Shown one piece after another: positions 16,102 through 25,474 of a DNA stretch of 64,000 nucleotides. Made by a program: the position numbers and the translations under genes. The DNA is from Ereboglobus sp. (GTDB lineage Bacteria > Verrucomicrobiota > Verrucomicrobiia > Opitutales > Opitutaceae). The stretch spans positions 1 through 64,000 of the forward strand of contig JARKRC010000027.1 of assembly GCA_029974595.1 (NCBI GenBank), written 5' to 3'. The notes below the pieces were generated by a model, which saw only the letters and a list, made by a program, of their open reading frames with translations, had not been told where the DNA came from and made no database searches. The number at the start of each line of letters is the position of its first letter. Position 1 is the stretch's first letter.

Positions 16102-18252
16102 TTATTTCTTCTCTGGAAATGCGATTTTCTCGTCGGCAGGCTCACCCGCGCGGTCGCGTTTTTTCGCGCCGTAATACGCGTAGTTTTTGCTGTAATAGGA
16201 ATAATCCGCGCCTGCGTTTTTCGGGACGCGGTTGAGCACGACGCCCAAGATTTCCTTGTCGAGGCCGGTGATCGTCTGCTGCGCGCGGAGCACCATGCTG
16301 AGCGGATTGCGGCGATACTGGATGAGCAGGAGGACATTGTCCATCAGGCTCGTGATCACGGCGGCGTCGCTCACACCGATGATCGGCGGGGCGTCGAAGA
16401 CGATGCGGTCATACTGACCGCGCAGGTCGGCGAGGATTTCCTTGAGGCGGTCGGCGTAAAAGAGGCTGAGCGTGAAGCCGCTGACAGAGCCGCTGGGAAT
16501 AAAGTCGAGGCCGGGCGCGATGTTGCGGCTGCGGCACTGGTCGAGCGTGACCTTGCTTTGCAGGAGATCGGCGAGGCCGGGAGTCTTGGCAACGTTGAGG
16601 AGATGATGCTGCGTTGGGCGGCGGAGATCGGCGTCAATGAGGAGCACGCGCTCGCCGGCGGCGCCCATTGCGCGGGCGAGACGGAGAAGCGTGGTCGATT
16701 TGCCTTCGCCCGGGCCGGCGGAGAGCATGACGAGCGTGTGGGCGCCGGTTTTGGGTTTGTTGCGAAGGGCGAGCGTGATGTTCGTCTGGAGCACGCGGAA
16801 GGGCTCGTCCTCGGAGGGGTCGAGCGGTTCCTCGGCGGGCTTGCGCGCGGAGAGCGACGCGGGAATGACTCCGAGCACGGGGCGCTGGAGGCGGCGCTCG
16901 GTGTCGGCCACGCTGCGGAAGCTGGCGTCGAACATGTCGATGAGGAGCGCGGCGCCGATGCCGAGCACCGCGCCGAAGAGAAGCGCGAAGCTGATGTTGA
17001 CGGGCCAGCTCGGGCGCGCGGGCTCGATCTTGGCCTCCGCCTTGCTGAGCACCTCGACGGGGCGCTTGGGCTGGTTGTAGTCGATTTCGCGCTGGCGGAG
17101 CGTGAGCTTGAAGGTGGTGTAGAGGCGCGTGGCTTCGTCGAGTTTTTGCACGGCTTCCTCGAAGGGGCGCATGCGCTTGGCGGCGTTTTCGATTTGGGCA
17201 GCGCGGGCTTCGTCGAGTTGTTTTTTGAGCCCGGTGACGCGGGCCTCGGCTTCGCCGGCCTTGCTTTTGAGCGTGTATTCGTAGCCGGTGAGCTGGGCGA
17301 TGAGCTGGTTTTTGATTTTCGCGAGATTGTCGCGGGCGACGATCATCTCGGGATGCGCCTCGCCGAGTCGGGCGGAGAGCTTGGTGACGTTTTGCTCGGC
17401 CTCGAGGTAGGTTTGCTGGAGGCGCTGGATGCCGGGGTCCTCGATGAGCTGGGCGTTGACGAGGGTGAGGCGTTTTTCGGGCGGTATGTCGCGGAAACTT
17501 TCGTAGCGGGTTTTGAGGCTGTTGGCATCGACATTGAGAGCGACGAGCGTGCTTTGCATCTGGCGGAGGCGCTCGACTTCCATGTCGTTGTTGCGGGGAT
17601 TGGTGAGGTCGATGCCGGATATGCTGAGCTCGGCGCGGAGTTTTTCGACGGCGTCGCGCTGGGCGGTGACGACCTTGGCCTGCGCGTCGAGCTGGCTGTG
17701 CAGCTCGGCGAGATCGGCTTTTTGCGCGGCGGTGGCGAGGTTGATGCGATCCTCGGTGTAGATGGCGACGATTTCGTTGGCGATGGCGGCGGCAAGCGCG
17801 GGGTCGCGGGCGTCGGCTGTGATTTCAAGGATCGAGGAGGTCTTGGGCGACTCCACGGAGATGAGGTTTTTCTTCGTGAGATAATCGTAGGTGAAATCCA
17901 CCGGGAATGGAGTGGAAATGCCGAGCGAGGCGGCGATTTTTTCGTTGAGCCGGAGGCGCTCGATGACGGGGTGGATGATCTTGGGCGACTTGATCGTGCG
18001 CAGCTGGTCCTGCACGAAATAGGGGTCGTAGTAGTCGCTGGTCTGCGCCTGGAAAACGGCATTGGTGTTGCCGATTTTGAGCACGCGGATGGACGCGGTG
18101 GAGCGATACCACTTGGGCAGAAACGCCGTGACCGCGACGGTCGTGACGACGACAAGCGCGAGGATGAGCAAGATGAGCGCCTTGCGCAAATTGAGTGTTT
18201 GCAGAAACGCGGGAAGCGGCGCGTTGTCCTTGACTGGATCTGAGTTGGCCAT
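16102..18252 (-). CDS. Wzc-type polysaccharide co-polymerase / tyrosine autokinase
   Basis: 716 residues. An N-terminal transmembrane segment (about 25-45) opens a Wzz chain-length domain with long coiled coil (about 200-400), ending at a second transmembrane helix near residue 425 (VNISFALLFGAVLGIGAALLI). A cytoplasmic BY-kinase domain follows: Walker A SAGPGEGKST (about 505-515), Walker A' LLIDADLRRP (about 535) and Walker B IVFDAPP. The C-terminus has a tyrosine cluster (YSYYSKNYAYYG), the usual autophosphorylation site. Such proteins control length and export of capsule or exopolysaccharide, but no polysaccharide synthesis genes are adjacent. Confidence 0.93.
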   Translation of the reverse strand: MANSDPVKDNAPLPAFLQTLNLRKALILLILALVVVTTVAVTAFLPKWYRSTASIRVLKIGNTNAVFQAQTSDYYDPYFVQDQLRTIKSPKIIHPVIERLRLNEKIAASLGISTPFPVDFTYDYLTKKNLISVESPKTSSILEITADARDPALAAAIANEIVAIYTEDRINLATAAQKADLAELHSQLDAQAKVVTAQRDAVEKLRAELSISGIDLTNPRNNDMEVERLRQMQSTLVALNVDANSLKTRYESFRDIPPEKRLTLVNAQLIEDPGIQRLQQTYLEAEQNVTKLSARLGEAHPEMIVARDNLAKIKNQLIAQLTGYEYTLKSKAGEAEARVTGLKKQLDEARAAQIENAAKRMRPFEEAVQKLDEATRLYTTFKLTLRQREIDYNQPKRPVEVLSKAEAKIEPARPSWPVNISFALLFGAVLGIGAALLIDMFDASFRSVADTERRLQRPVLGVIPASLSARKPAEEPLDPSEDEPFRVLQTNITLALRNKPKTGAHTLVMLSAGPGEGKSTTLLRLARAMGAAGERVLLIDADLRRPTQHHLLNVAKTPGLADLLQSKVTLDQCRSRNIAPGLDFIPSGSVSGFTLSLFYADRLKEILADLRGQYDRIVFDAPPIIGVSDAAVITSLMDNVLLLIQYRRNPLSMVLRAQQTITGLDKEILGVVLNRVPKNAGADYSYYSKNYAYYGAKKRDRAGEPADEKIAFPEKK

Positions 18253-18408
18253 GCGGGCGCTTCATAACCAATGTGCGCGCTGTGGCATCAGCAAGCACTT
18301 TATGCGCGCGCGTGGCGCGGGCATTCCGTCAACCCTGCCATTGACCCCATGCCCGGCCTGCGCTTTGTTCTTACCTTTCTTTTCACACAACCGACACCTT
18401 CACCACTT

Positions 18409-19935
18409 ATGTCAACGCCGTCCGCACCCACCGAAGTCTCCATGGAAACCATCGTCGCGCTCTGCAAGCGCCGCGGTTTCATCTTCCAGTCGTCCGAAAT
18501 CTACGGCGGTCTCAACGGCTTCTTCGACTACGGCCCGCTCGGCTCCGAGATGAAGAAAAACATCCGCGACTGCTGGTGGAACGACATGGTGCGCCGCCGC
18601 GACGACATCGTCGGCATCGAGTCCTCGATCATCATGCACCCGAAAGTCTGGCATGCCTCGGGCCACGTCGCCGGCTTCACCGACCCGCTCGTCGATTGCA
18701 AAGTCTCGAAGCAACGCTACCGCGCCGACCAGCTCTTCTTCGCCCCCGTCGTCATTGACGGCAAGACCGCCGGCTACGTCTCCGCGCTCGAAAGCGAAAG
18801 CACCGCCACCGAGCTGCAGGCCGCCGCCGAAAACTTCAAACGCAAAAAAGCCATCCAAGGCGCGCTCGCGCCCGTGGAGCCCCGCGACCTCACCGAGGCC
18901 CAGCCCGACGAAATCCCCCAAATCCCCTCCCCCGCCACCGGCGAACCCGGCAGCCTCACCCCGCCGCGCGCGTTCAACATGATGTTCGAGACCTACGTCG
19001 GCGCGCTCCGCGACGCCTCCGCCGTCGCCTACCTCCGCCCCGAAACCGCGCAGGGCATGTTCGTCGATTTCAAAAACGTCGTGGACACCGGCCGCGTGAA
19101 ACTGCCCTTCGGCATTGCGCAGGTCGGCAAATCCTTCCGCAACGAAATCACGCCGCGCAATTTCATCTTCCGCTCGCGCGAGTTCGAGCAGATGGAAATG
19201 GAATATTTCATCCACGAGGACGCCGACTGGTCGAAATGCCACAAGGACTGGATCGAATGGTGCCGCCAGTGGCTCATCTCCATCGGCCTCCCCGAATCGC
19301 ACCTCTCGCTCTACGACCACCCGAAGGCCAAGCTCTCGTTCTACTCGAAGGGCACGACCGACATCATGTTCAAGTATCCCTTCGGCGTGCAGGAGCTCTG
19401 GGGCATCGCCGCGCGCGGCAACTACGACCTCACGCAACACGCCGAGGCAAGCGGCAAGCCGCAGGAAATCTTCGACGAAGCCACAAAGAAAAAATTCGTC
19501 CCGCACGTGATCGAGCCCGCCGTCGGCACCGACCGCATTTTCCTCGCCGCCCTCTGCGCCGCCTATGTTGAGGAGCAGGTGACCGACGAAAAAGGCAACA
19601 CCGAGACGCGCATCGTGCTCCGCCTCTCCCCGCGCATCGCTCCGGTGAAAGTCGCCGTGCTCCCCCTCCTCAAAAACAAGGAAGCCCTCGTGGGCCGCGC
19701 GCAGGAACTCTACAAAAAAATCAAACGCAAATACACCGCCTTCTACGACGAGTCCGGCGCGATTGGCCGCCGCTACCGCCGCCAGGACGAAATCGGCACG
19801 CCCTGGTGCGTGACGATCGATTTCGACACCATCGAAAAAGACGGCACCTTCACCCTCCGCGACCGCGACACGATGCAGCAAAAACGCATCACCGAGGACG
19901 ACCTCTTCAAGCTCCTCGACGAGCAGGTTTACTGA
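18409..19935 (+). CDS. glyS: Glycyl-tRNA synthetase (single-chain class II type)
   Basis: Charges tRNA-Gly with glycine. 508 residues from [10 protein letters not shown]; the longer frame from 18271 is rejected because its first 46 residues are not synthetase-like. It is the single-subunit type rather than the alpha2beta2 form: [32 protein letters not shown], motif 2 [24 protein letters not shown], and motif 3 [16 protein letters not shown]. The C-terminal anticodon-binding domain contains [15 protein letters not shown]. It diverges from the tyrosine autokinase gene; tRNA-Pro lies 63 bp downstream on the opposite strand. Confidence 0.96.
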   Translation: MSTPSAPTEVSMETIVALCKRRGFIFQSSEIYGGLNGFFDYGPLGSEMKKNIRDCWWNDMVRRRDDIVGIESSIIMHPKVWHASGHVAGFTDPLVDCKVSKQRYRADQLFFAPVVIDGKTAGYVSALESESTATELQAAAENFKRKKAIQGALAPVEPRDLTEAQPDEIPQIPSPATGEPGSLTPPRAFNMMFETYVGALRDASAVAYLRPETAQGMFVDFKNVVDTGRVKLPFGIAQVGKSFRNEITPRNFIFRSREFEQMEMEYFIHEDADWSKCHKDWIEWCRQWLISIGLPESHLSLYDHPKAKLSFYSKGTTDIMFKYPFGVQELWGIAARGNYDLTQHAEASGKPQEIFDEATKKKFVPHVIEPAVGTDRIFLAALCAAYVEEQVTDEKGNTETRIVLRLSPRIAPVKVAVLPLLKNKEALVGRAQELYKKIKRKYTAFYDESGAIGRRYRRQDEIGTPWCVTIDFDTIEKDGTFTLRDRDTMQQKRITEDDLFKLLDEQVY

Positions 19936-19998
19936 GAGGCCGGAAAACGCTTCCAATAAATACCGATTTTTCATCCAAGTTCTTCCCTTGGATTGAAA

Positions 19999-20075
<77 letters not shown>

Positions 20076-20205
20076 TGGCAGCCGCACACACGAACGCGCC
20101 CCGTCTGCCCTGTCAACGTTCTTGCATATCTGTGAATAACTAATCCAATCTCTTCTTGCTACGACAAACCATTCGCTCTAACGATACGTCCGCAATCTTT
20201 AATCC

Positions 20206-20757
20206 ATGGACACCATTTCTTCGCGTGAATCAAATACCAACTACCTGCCTTTGGCCGGGGTTATCGCCGGGGTCGCCGCACTCCTGCTCGCAATTTTTGC
20301 CTTCGTCAAAATCAGTTCGCTGAAAAACGAAGTCGCAGAGCTGAAAGACCTCTCAAACCGCGTCAGCGGCATCGAAACACAAGTTTCCCAGACGGCCAAC
20401 GCCGTCCAGGTTGCGAACAACGCAGCCCAAGTCGCAAACGAAACGAGGAACAGCCTCATGAGCGTCGCGCGCGACACCAACAATTCCTTCAAACAAGTCA
20501 GCGACCAGCTCGGCGAACTCCGCACCCGCCTCGACAAGGCGCCGGCCCGCCCCGCCCCCGCGCAAGGCAGCAAGACCGCCCAGCCCGCCGTCGCCGCCGG
20601 TCCCGGCGAATACATCGTCAAGGCAGGCGACACCTCGGGCACCAAGATCGCCGCCGCCAACGGCGTTTCCCTCGCCGACCTGATGGCCGCCAATCCCGAT
20701 GTCGACTGGCGCCGCCTCAAGATCGGCCAGAAGCTGAATCTTCCCGCGAAGAAATAA
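20206..20757 (+). CDS. Membrane-anchored LysM-domain protein
   Basis: 183 residues. A hydrophobic anchor (about 15-36, LAGVIAGVAALLLAIFAFV) is followed by a coiled-coil region (about 37-115) and a proline/alanine linker. A C-terminal LysM domain (about 134-181) starts at EYIVKAGDTSGTKIAAANGVS and ends at IGQKLNLP. LysM binds the N-acetylglucosamine part of peptidoglycan, so the protein probably spans from the inner membrane to the cell wall. It is a single gene followed by a strong terminator. Confidence 0.85.
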   Translation: MDTISSRESNTNYLPLAGVIAGVAALLLAIFAFVKISSLKNEVAELKDLSNRVSGIETQVSQTANAVQVANNAAQVANETRNSLMSVARDTNNSFKQVSDQLGELRTRLDKAPARPAPAQGSKTAQPAVAAGPGEYIVKAGDTSGTKIAAANGVSLADLMAANPDVDWRRLKIGQKLNLPAKK

Positions 20758-20772
20758 TTTCCCGGCCTTTGC

Positions 20773-20807
20773 AAACCTCCCGAGCCAGCAGCCGGGAGGT
20801 TTTTTTT
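20773..20807 (+). terminator. Rho-independent terminator after the LysM gene
   Basis: ACCTCCCG (20775-20782) and CGGGAGGT (20793-20800) form an 8-bp stem, extendable with two A-T pairs, followed by a run of eight T (20800-20807). This is the clearest intrinsic terminator in the window. It also rules out the ATG at 20769 as the start of the next gene. Confidence 0.92.
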
Positions 20808-20837
20808 ACCCAAAACCCAACCACTCAATCCCGCCCC

Positions 20838-21428
20838 ATGCCCGCGCGCAGACAAAAGACACCCAAAAAAACCGCCGGGCCCGCACGCTGGAAAAAAGGC
20901 GGAAGCGAGTCGGTCGCCCGCACGCGCATCTTCGACGTGCTCACCGCGCGCTACACGCATCCAAGGCGCAAAACCTCGCGTGATTTCTACGTCATCGACG
21001 CGCCCGATTGGGTCAATGTCGTCGCGCTTACGACCGACCACAGGCTCGTGCTCGTGCGCCAGTTTCGCTTTGGCATAAACGATTTTTCGATCGAGATCCC
21101 CGGCGGCGTGATCGACCCCGGCGAAAAGGATCCCGTGGCCGCCGGCCTGCGCGAACTGCGCGAGGAAACCGGCTACGAGGGCCTCCGCGCGCGCCTTCTC
21201 GGCAGCATCCGCCCGAACCCCGCGATCCTCAGCAATCGCTGCCACCTCGTGCTTGTCGAGGAGTGCGAGAAAACCAGCGCGCTTGAGTGGGATGATGACG
21301 AGGAAATCGAAATCCTCCTCGCGCCCGTCGATCACGTTTACGAGTGGGCGCGCAACGGGAAAATCTCGCATGCCCTCGTGCTCGACGCGCTCCTCCTCTT
21401 CGCGCCCCATTGGGAAAAATTAAAATAG
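20838..21428 (+). CDS. NUDIX hydrolase, ADP-ribose pyrophosphatase type
   Basis: 196 residues from MPARRQKT. The NUDIX box GGVIDPGEKDPVAAGLRELREETGYEG fits the GX5EX7REUXEEXGU pattern; its glutamates bind Mg2+. The preceding VLVRQFRFGINDFSIEIPGG is characteristic of the ADP-ribose/ADP-sugar branch, which splits ADP-ribose to AMP and ribose 5-phosphate. The start is placed after the terminator at 20773-20807. Exact substrate is not decided by sequence. Confidence 0.9.
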   Translation: MPARRQKTPKKTAGPARWKKGGSESVARTRIFDVLTARYTHPRRKTSRDFYVIDAPDWVNVVALTTDHRLVLVRQFRFGINDFSIEIPGGVIDPGEKDPVAAGLRELREETGYEGLRARLLGSIRPNPAILSNRCHLVLVEECEKTSALEWDDDEEIEILLAPVDHVYEWARNGKISHALVLDALLLFAPHWEKLK

Positions 21429-21584
21429 CGAGGGCACGGATCGGGTGACTTGGGCTGGAAGCCCGCGCCACGCAACCCGGCTGCCGGCAGATCGAATCCA
21501 CAGATATTTTTGCCCTTTCTGCGTGATTGCCTCGCATCTCCCGGCGCGCATGATGCAGCGCTTTAATTTTCAACAACTCCCTCC

Positions 21585-23903
21585 ATGCCGCATCCAGCTC
21601 CCCAGCCGTTTGAACCCTACATCCCCGACAACACGAAACTCCCCGAGTTCACCTTGCGCGCAGTCGCCACCGGCGCGGTTCTGGGCATGGTCTTTGGCGC
21701 GTCGTCACTTTATCTCGTCCTGAAAGTCGGCCTTACGGTGAGCGCCTCGATTCCGGTGGCGGTCATCTCGCTCGCGATTTTTCGCGCCTTGTCGAAAGTC
21801 GGCGTGCGCGATTCCAGCATCCTGGAAAACAACATCACGCAAACCGCCGGCTCGGCGGGCGAGTCGATCGCGTTCGGCGTGGGTGTCACCATGCCGGCGA
21901 TTTTTATCCTCGGCTTCGACCTCGAGCTGACGCGCGTGATGCTCGTGGCCGTGCTGGGCAGCCTGCTCGGCATCCTCATGATGATTCCGCTGCGCCGCAC
22001 GCATATCGTCGAGGATCACGGCATCCTGAAATATCCGGAGGGCACCGCGTGCGCCGCCGTGCTCAAGGCCGGGGCGAACGCCGCGGACCGCGCGGCCGCG
22101 TCGCCGTCCGCGAAGGCCGAAATGCAAGCCGCGGAATCCGCGGGGCTGGGGAAATCACTCGGCGCGAAACAGATCTTCATCGGGTTCGGTATCGGCCTGG
22201 TTTACAAGACGCTTTATTCCGCGTTCAGGTGCTGGACGGAGGTGCCGCAGAAAATTTTTGGAAAGCCGCTCGCCGGCTCATCGGTTGCGCTCGAAGGCTC
22301 GCCGGAGCTTTTGGGCGTCGGTTATGTGATCGGCCCGCGCATCGCGGGCATCATGTGCGCGGGTGGCGCGCTTTCGTACCTGGTGCTCATTCCGCTGATC
22401 AAGTTTTTCGGGGACGGCGCGGCGATTCCGCTTCCTCCCGGGGAAATACCGATCAGCCAGGTGCCGCTTGAGGAAGTGCCCAACATGATTCGCGGCGCGT
22501 ATGTGCTTTACATCGGCGCTGGCGCGGTGGCGGCGGGCGGCGTCATCAGCATGATCCAGGCGGCGCCGGCCATCTGGCGCGGCATCAAGGCGAGCCTCAA
22601 GGACATGCGCCCGTCGCAAAAAAACAGCGCCGCCGCCGGGGGCGGCAAATTGCCGCGCACGATGCGCAACATTCCGATGAAGTATGTGCTCATCGGCATC
22701 GTGGTGCTCATGACCATCATCACCTTTGCGCCATCGCTTCACATGAACATTCTCGGCGCGCTGCTCATCGTGATTTTTGGATTTTTGTTTGTGACGGTGT
22801 CGTCGCGGCTGACGGGTGAGATCGGCTCCACATCGAATCCCACGTCGGGCATGACCGTGGCGACGCTGCTGTTCACCTGCCTGGTGTTTCTTCTGGTGGG
22901 ATGGACGGGCGGCACCTACTACGTGACCGCGCTTTCGGTCGGCGCGATCGTGTGCATCGCCGCAGCCAACGGCGGCACGACATCGCAGGATTTGAAAACG
23001 GGGTTTCTCGTCGGAGCGACGCCGCGTTACCAGCAATACGCCATTCTGGCCGGGGCGCTTTGCTCGGCGCTCGTTCTTGGATTGATTCTCCAGAAATTGA
23101 ATGATCGGGGCACGGTGTATGTGCCGGTCAAGGATGTCGCCCCGGCCGGTTTGCATGTCGATGTATCGACGCTTTCCCGCCAGGAAAAATTGAAGGGGCC
23201 GCAAGCGCGCGACGACTCGGCCGCCTACTACACCTGGCACAAGACTGGCAATGCCGGGGGCCGCGAAGGAAAATATCTCGTCAATGCGCAAGGCGACGCC
23301 GTCTGGTATGTCGATCCGGCCATCAACGGCATCTTCAAAAAGCGGCCCGACGGCAGCGACGTAAGCAGCAGCAAGTTCGACGCGCCGAAGGCCACGCTCA
23401 TGTCGTATATCATCAAGGGCATCCTCGACCAGCGGCTGCCGTGGGCGCTGGTGCTGATCGGCGTGATGATCTCGGTGACGCTGCAATTGTCGTTTGTGCC
23501 CGCGCTGGCATTTGCGGTGGGCGTGTATCTGCCGCTGTCGTCAACGACGCCGATTCTCGTCGGCGGAATCATTCGCTGGCTGATCGACCGGCGCACGCGC
23601 AAAAAGTCCGAATACGCGAAGCTCACCGAGGAACAGTTCAATGCCGAGGCCGACAAGAGCCCGGGCGTGTTGCTCTCATCGGGTTACATCGCGGGCGGGG
23701 CGATTGCGGGCATAGGCATTGCGATCCTGCTGGGCGGCTTTGACGAGTTGAGCAACGCCATCGAAAAATTCTCCGCCGCGCACAATCCGCTTTATGCGGG
23801 GCCATACGCTCATGTTCTCTCCCTGATCCCGTTTGCGATCCTCGCGGTGTTTCTCTACGGAGTGGCGCGCGAGTGGTTCCTCGCGCCGAGAAAAAAATCG
23901 TAG
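21585..23903 (+). CDS. OPT-family oligopeptide transporter
   Basis: 772 residues with about 14-16 transmembrane segments, the size of the OPT superfamily. [37 protein letters not shown] at the N-terminus, [13 protein letters not shown] and [16 protein letters not shown] are family landmarks. OPT proteins import oligopeptides, or metal chelates in the YSL branch, with protons. Residues about 510-600 form a large polar loop unlike the rest. It is convergent with the following minus-strand gene, with 13 bp between them. Confidence 0.93.
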   Translation: MPHPAPQPFEPYIPDNTKLPEFTLRAVATGAVLGMVFGASSLYLVLKVGLTVSASIPVAVISLAIFRALSKVGVRDSSILENNITQTAGSAGESIAFGVGVTMPAIFILGFDLELTRVMLVAVLGSLLGILMMIPLRRTHIVEDHGILKYPEGTACAAVLKAGANAADRAAASPSAKAEMQAAESAGLGKSLGAKQIFIGFGIGLVYKTLYSAFRCWTEVPQKIFGKPLAGSSVALEGSPELLGVGYVIGPRIAGIMCAGGALSYLVLIPLIKFFGDGAAIPLPPGEIPISQVPLEEVPNMIRGAYVLYIGAGAVAAGGVISMIQAAPAIWRGIKASLKDMRPSQKNSAAAGGGKLPRTMRNIPMKYVLIGIVVLMTIITFAPSLHMNILGALLIVIFGFLFVTVSSRLTGEIGSTSNPTSGMTVATLLFTCLVFLLVGWTGGTYYVTALSVGAIVCIAAANGGTTSQDLKTGFLVGATPRYQQYAILAGALCSALVLGLILQKLNDRGTVYVPVKDVAPAGLHVDVSTLSRQEKLKGPQARDDSAAYYTWHKTGNAGGREGKYLVNAQGDAVWYVDPAINGIFKKRPDGSDVSSSKFDAPKATLMSYIIKGILDQRLPWALVLIGVMISVTLQLSFVPALAFAVGVYLPLSSTTPILVGGIIRWLIDRRTRKKSEYAKLTEEQFNAEADKSPGVLLSSGYIAGGAIAGIGIAILLGGFDELSNAIEKFSAAHNPLYAGPYAHVLSLIPFAILAVFLYGVAREWFLAPRKKS

Positions 23904-23916
23904 GAAATCGCGCCCC

Positions 23917-24903
23917 TTACCGCTGCTGTCCCAGCGCGCGCAGGTGATATTGGACTTTTTCTATTTCATCAAAAAGCCCCAGCTCCGCGGCGGCGCGCAT
24001 CCGCAGGCGCAACACCAGTTCCGATTCCGCCCAATCCGGGGGCAGCCTCGACAGCGCGAGCCAGCCGTCGCCGATGCGGGCCGGTTTGCTCCAGAGCGCA
24101 TTGACCGCCTCCATGACGAGTTCGGCGGGCGCGAGCGGGAGGGACGCATCCGTGGCATCCGGCGAAACGAGAAACTGCATCCCGCCGATCTGCGTGTCGC
24201 TGCCGGCCTCGCGGACGATCACGTTGTAAATGCGATCAGCCAGCAGCACGCGCTCCTGCGTGGTTTCGAGCTGGTCGATGCGCAGCGGCGGAAGCATGTT
24301 TACCGCGATGCGCGGCGGGGCGCTCCGATCGTCCGGATCGACAACGGCCACGTCATATCGCACGCCCGGGCGCGGCGCCCAGGTGATCGTCGGATTGACA
24401 AAACGCGTGACGCCAAACGGCGATGTCACCAGCACGCGACCCGTGCCCTCCCTTGGCCCCGAATAAGGCGCTCCGATGAGCGCTTCGCGCGGCGACGCCA
24501 GAAAATCCACTTCGTTCGCGCCCGGCTGCGCCGGCGTCTCCGGGCGGATCGACTCCGGCCCCTTGACCGTCCTGGTGAATCCATTTTTTGGATACACGAT
24601 CGTCACGCTGTTGCCCGCCGGCACGCTGATCGCGGCCCCGGCGGGGACGGCGAGCGTCGTTGCGAGCGGCGCGATTTTGCCGTTGACGCGGACGCCCGAC
24701 ACGTCGCCCGCAGGCACGAGATACGCCGCGGGCGGAACCGGCCCGGCTTTCTTTTTCCAGGCGCGAAGCCCGATCGAAATGACGGCGCCCGCGAGAATAG
24801 CGGCCACCACGAAACCCGCCGCTGCAAACCGCAGGATGCGGCGTTTGCGGCGTTCGTCAGGGGTGAGTCGGAGAAGTTCATCCATGGCGTATGCAGGTGA
24901 CAT
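23917..24903 (-). CDS. Hypothetical membrane-anchored protein with a FecR-like segment
   Basis: 328 residues, or 322 if the second Met (24885, MDELLRLTPDERRKRR) is the start; neither has a clear ribosome-binding site. One transmembrane helix (about 25-47) follows a basic cytoplasmic stretch. The periplasmic part begins with a region of beta-like repeats (VNGKIAPLATTLAVPAGAAISVPAGNSVTIVYPKNG) that resembles a FecR-type domain, then an unrecognised C-terminal half. The divergent dCMP deaminase gene starts about 80-95 bp away. Function unknown. Confidence 0.72.
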   Translation of the reverse strand: MSPAYAMDELLRLTPDERRKRRILRFAAAGFVVAAILAGAVISIGLRAWKKKAGPVPPAAYLVPAGDVSGVRVNGKIAPLATTLAVPAGAAISVPAGNSVTIVYPKNGFTRTVKGPESIRPETPAQPGANEVDFLASPREALIGAPYSGPREGTGRVLVTSPFGVTRFVNPTITWAPRPGVRYDVAVVDPDDRSAPPRIAVNMLPPLRIDQLETTQERVLLADRIYNVIVREAGSDTQIGGMQFLVSPDATDASLPLAPAELVMEAVNALWSKPARIGDGWLALSRLPPDWAESELVLRLRMRAAAELGLFDEIEKVQYHLRALGQQR

Positions 24904-24979
24904 TTAGGAGAAACAAAGTGTCTTGTGGAAGCAAAAGGTGCCTCGCTTTTTCGCGCGCGTTTTCCAAGCTCTTCCGTTC

Positions 24980-25462
24980 ATGAGTTGCGACCCAAAGGAT
25001 TCTTCACTTGTGGACATTGTTGCCAGCGCCGCCACCTCCGCCACGCAGCGCCCTTCGTGGGACGAGTATTTCATGGCGACGGCGCTGCTGATCTCGACGC
25101 GTTCCCCGTGCGAACGCCTGCATGTGGGCTGTGTGATCGTAAGCGGCGGTTCGCGCAAAAACCGCATCGTGGCCGCCGGCTACAACGGCTACCTCCCCGG
25201 CGTCCCGCATATCTCGCGCGTTCGCGACGGGCACGAGCAGGCCACCGTGCATGCCGAGCAAAACGCCATCGCCGACGCCGCGCGCCGTGGCAGCTCCGTG
25301 GAAGGCTGCGTGGCTTATGTGACCCACTATCCCTGCATCAACTGCGCGAAAATCCTCGCCGCCGCCGGGATTGCGGAGATGCGGTATCGCGACGATTACA
25401 ACAACGATCCGATCGTCGCCCCGATGCTCGCCGACGCCGGCGTGCAAATCATAAAACTGTAA
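24980..25462 (+). CDS. Deoxycytidylate (dCMP) deaminase
   Basis: 160 residues starting MSCDPKDSS. It is a zinc deaminase: the HAEQNAI motif gives the zinc-binding His and the catalytic Glu, and THYPCINCAK gives the PCxxC ligands. SWDEYFMATALLISTRSPCERLHVGCVIV is typical of the dCMP deaminase (ComEB) branch, which makes dUMP for thymidylate synthesis. A second in-frame start at 24923 is possible. It is convergent with the helicase gene, 12 bp away. Confidence 0.92.
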   Translation: MSCDPKDSSLVDIVASAATSATQRPSWDEYFMATALLISTRSPCERLHVGCVIVSGGSRKNRIVAAGYNGYLPGVPHISRVRDGHEQATVHAEQNAIADAARRGSSVEGCVAYVTHYPCINCAKILAAAGIAEMRYRDDYNNDPIVAPMLADAGVQIIKL

Positions 25463-25474
25463 CCGCCGCGCGCC

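Noticed and set aside
16069-18243. Plus-strand open frame of 724 codons opposite the tyrosine autokinase
   Set aside because: Rich in Gly, Val, Glu and Asp with no motif; the minus strand has the full Wzz plus BY-kinase signature.
18412-19974. Minus-strand open frame of 520 codons opposite glyS
   Set aside because: Shadow of the synthetase gene; no recognisable motifs.
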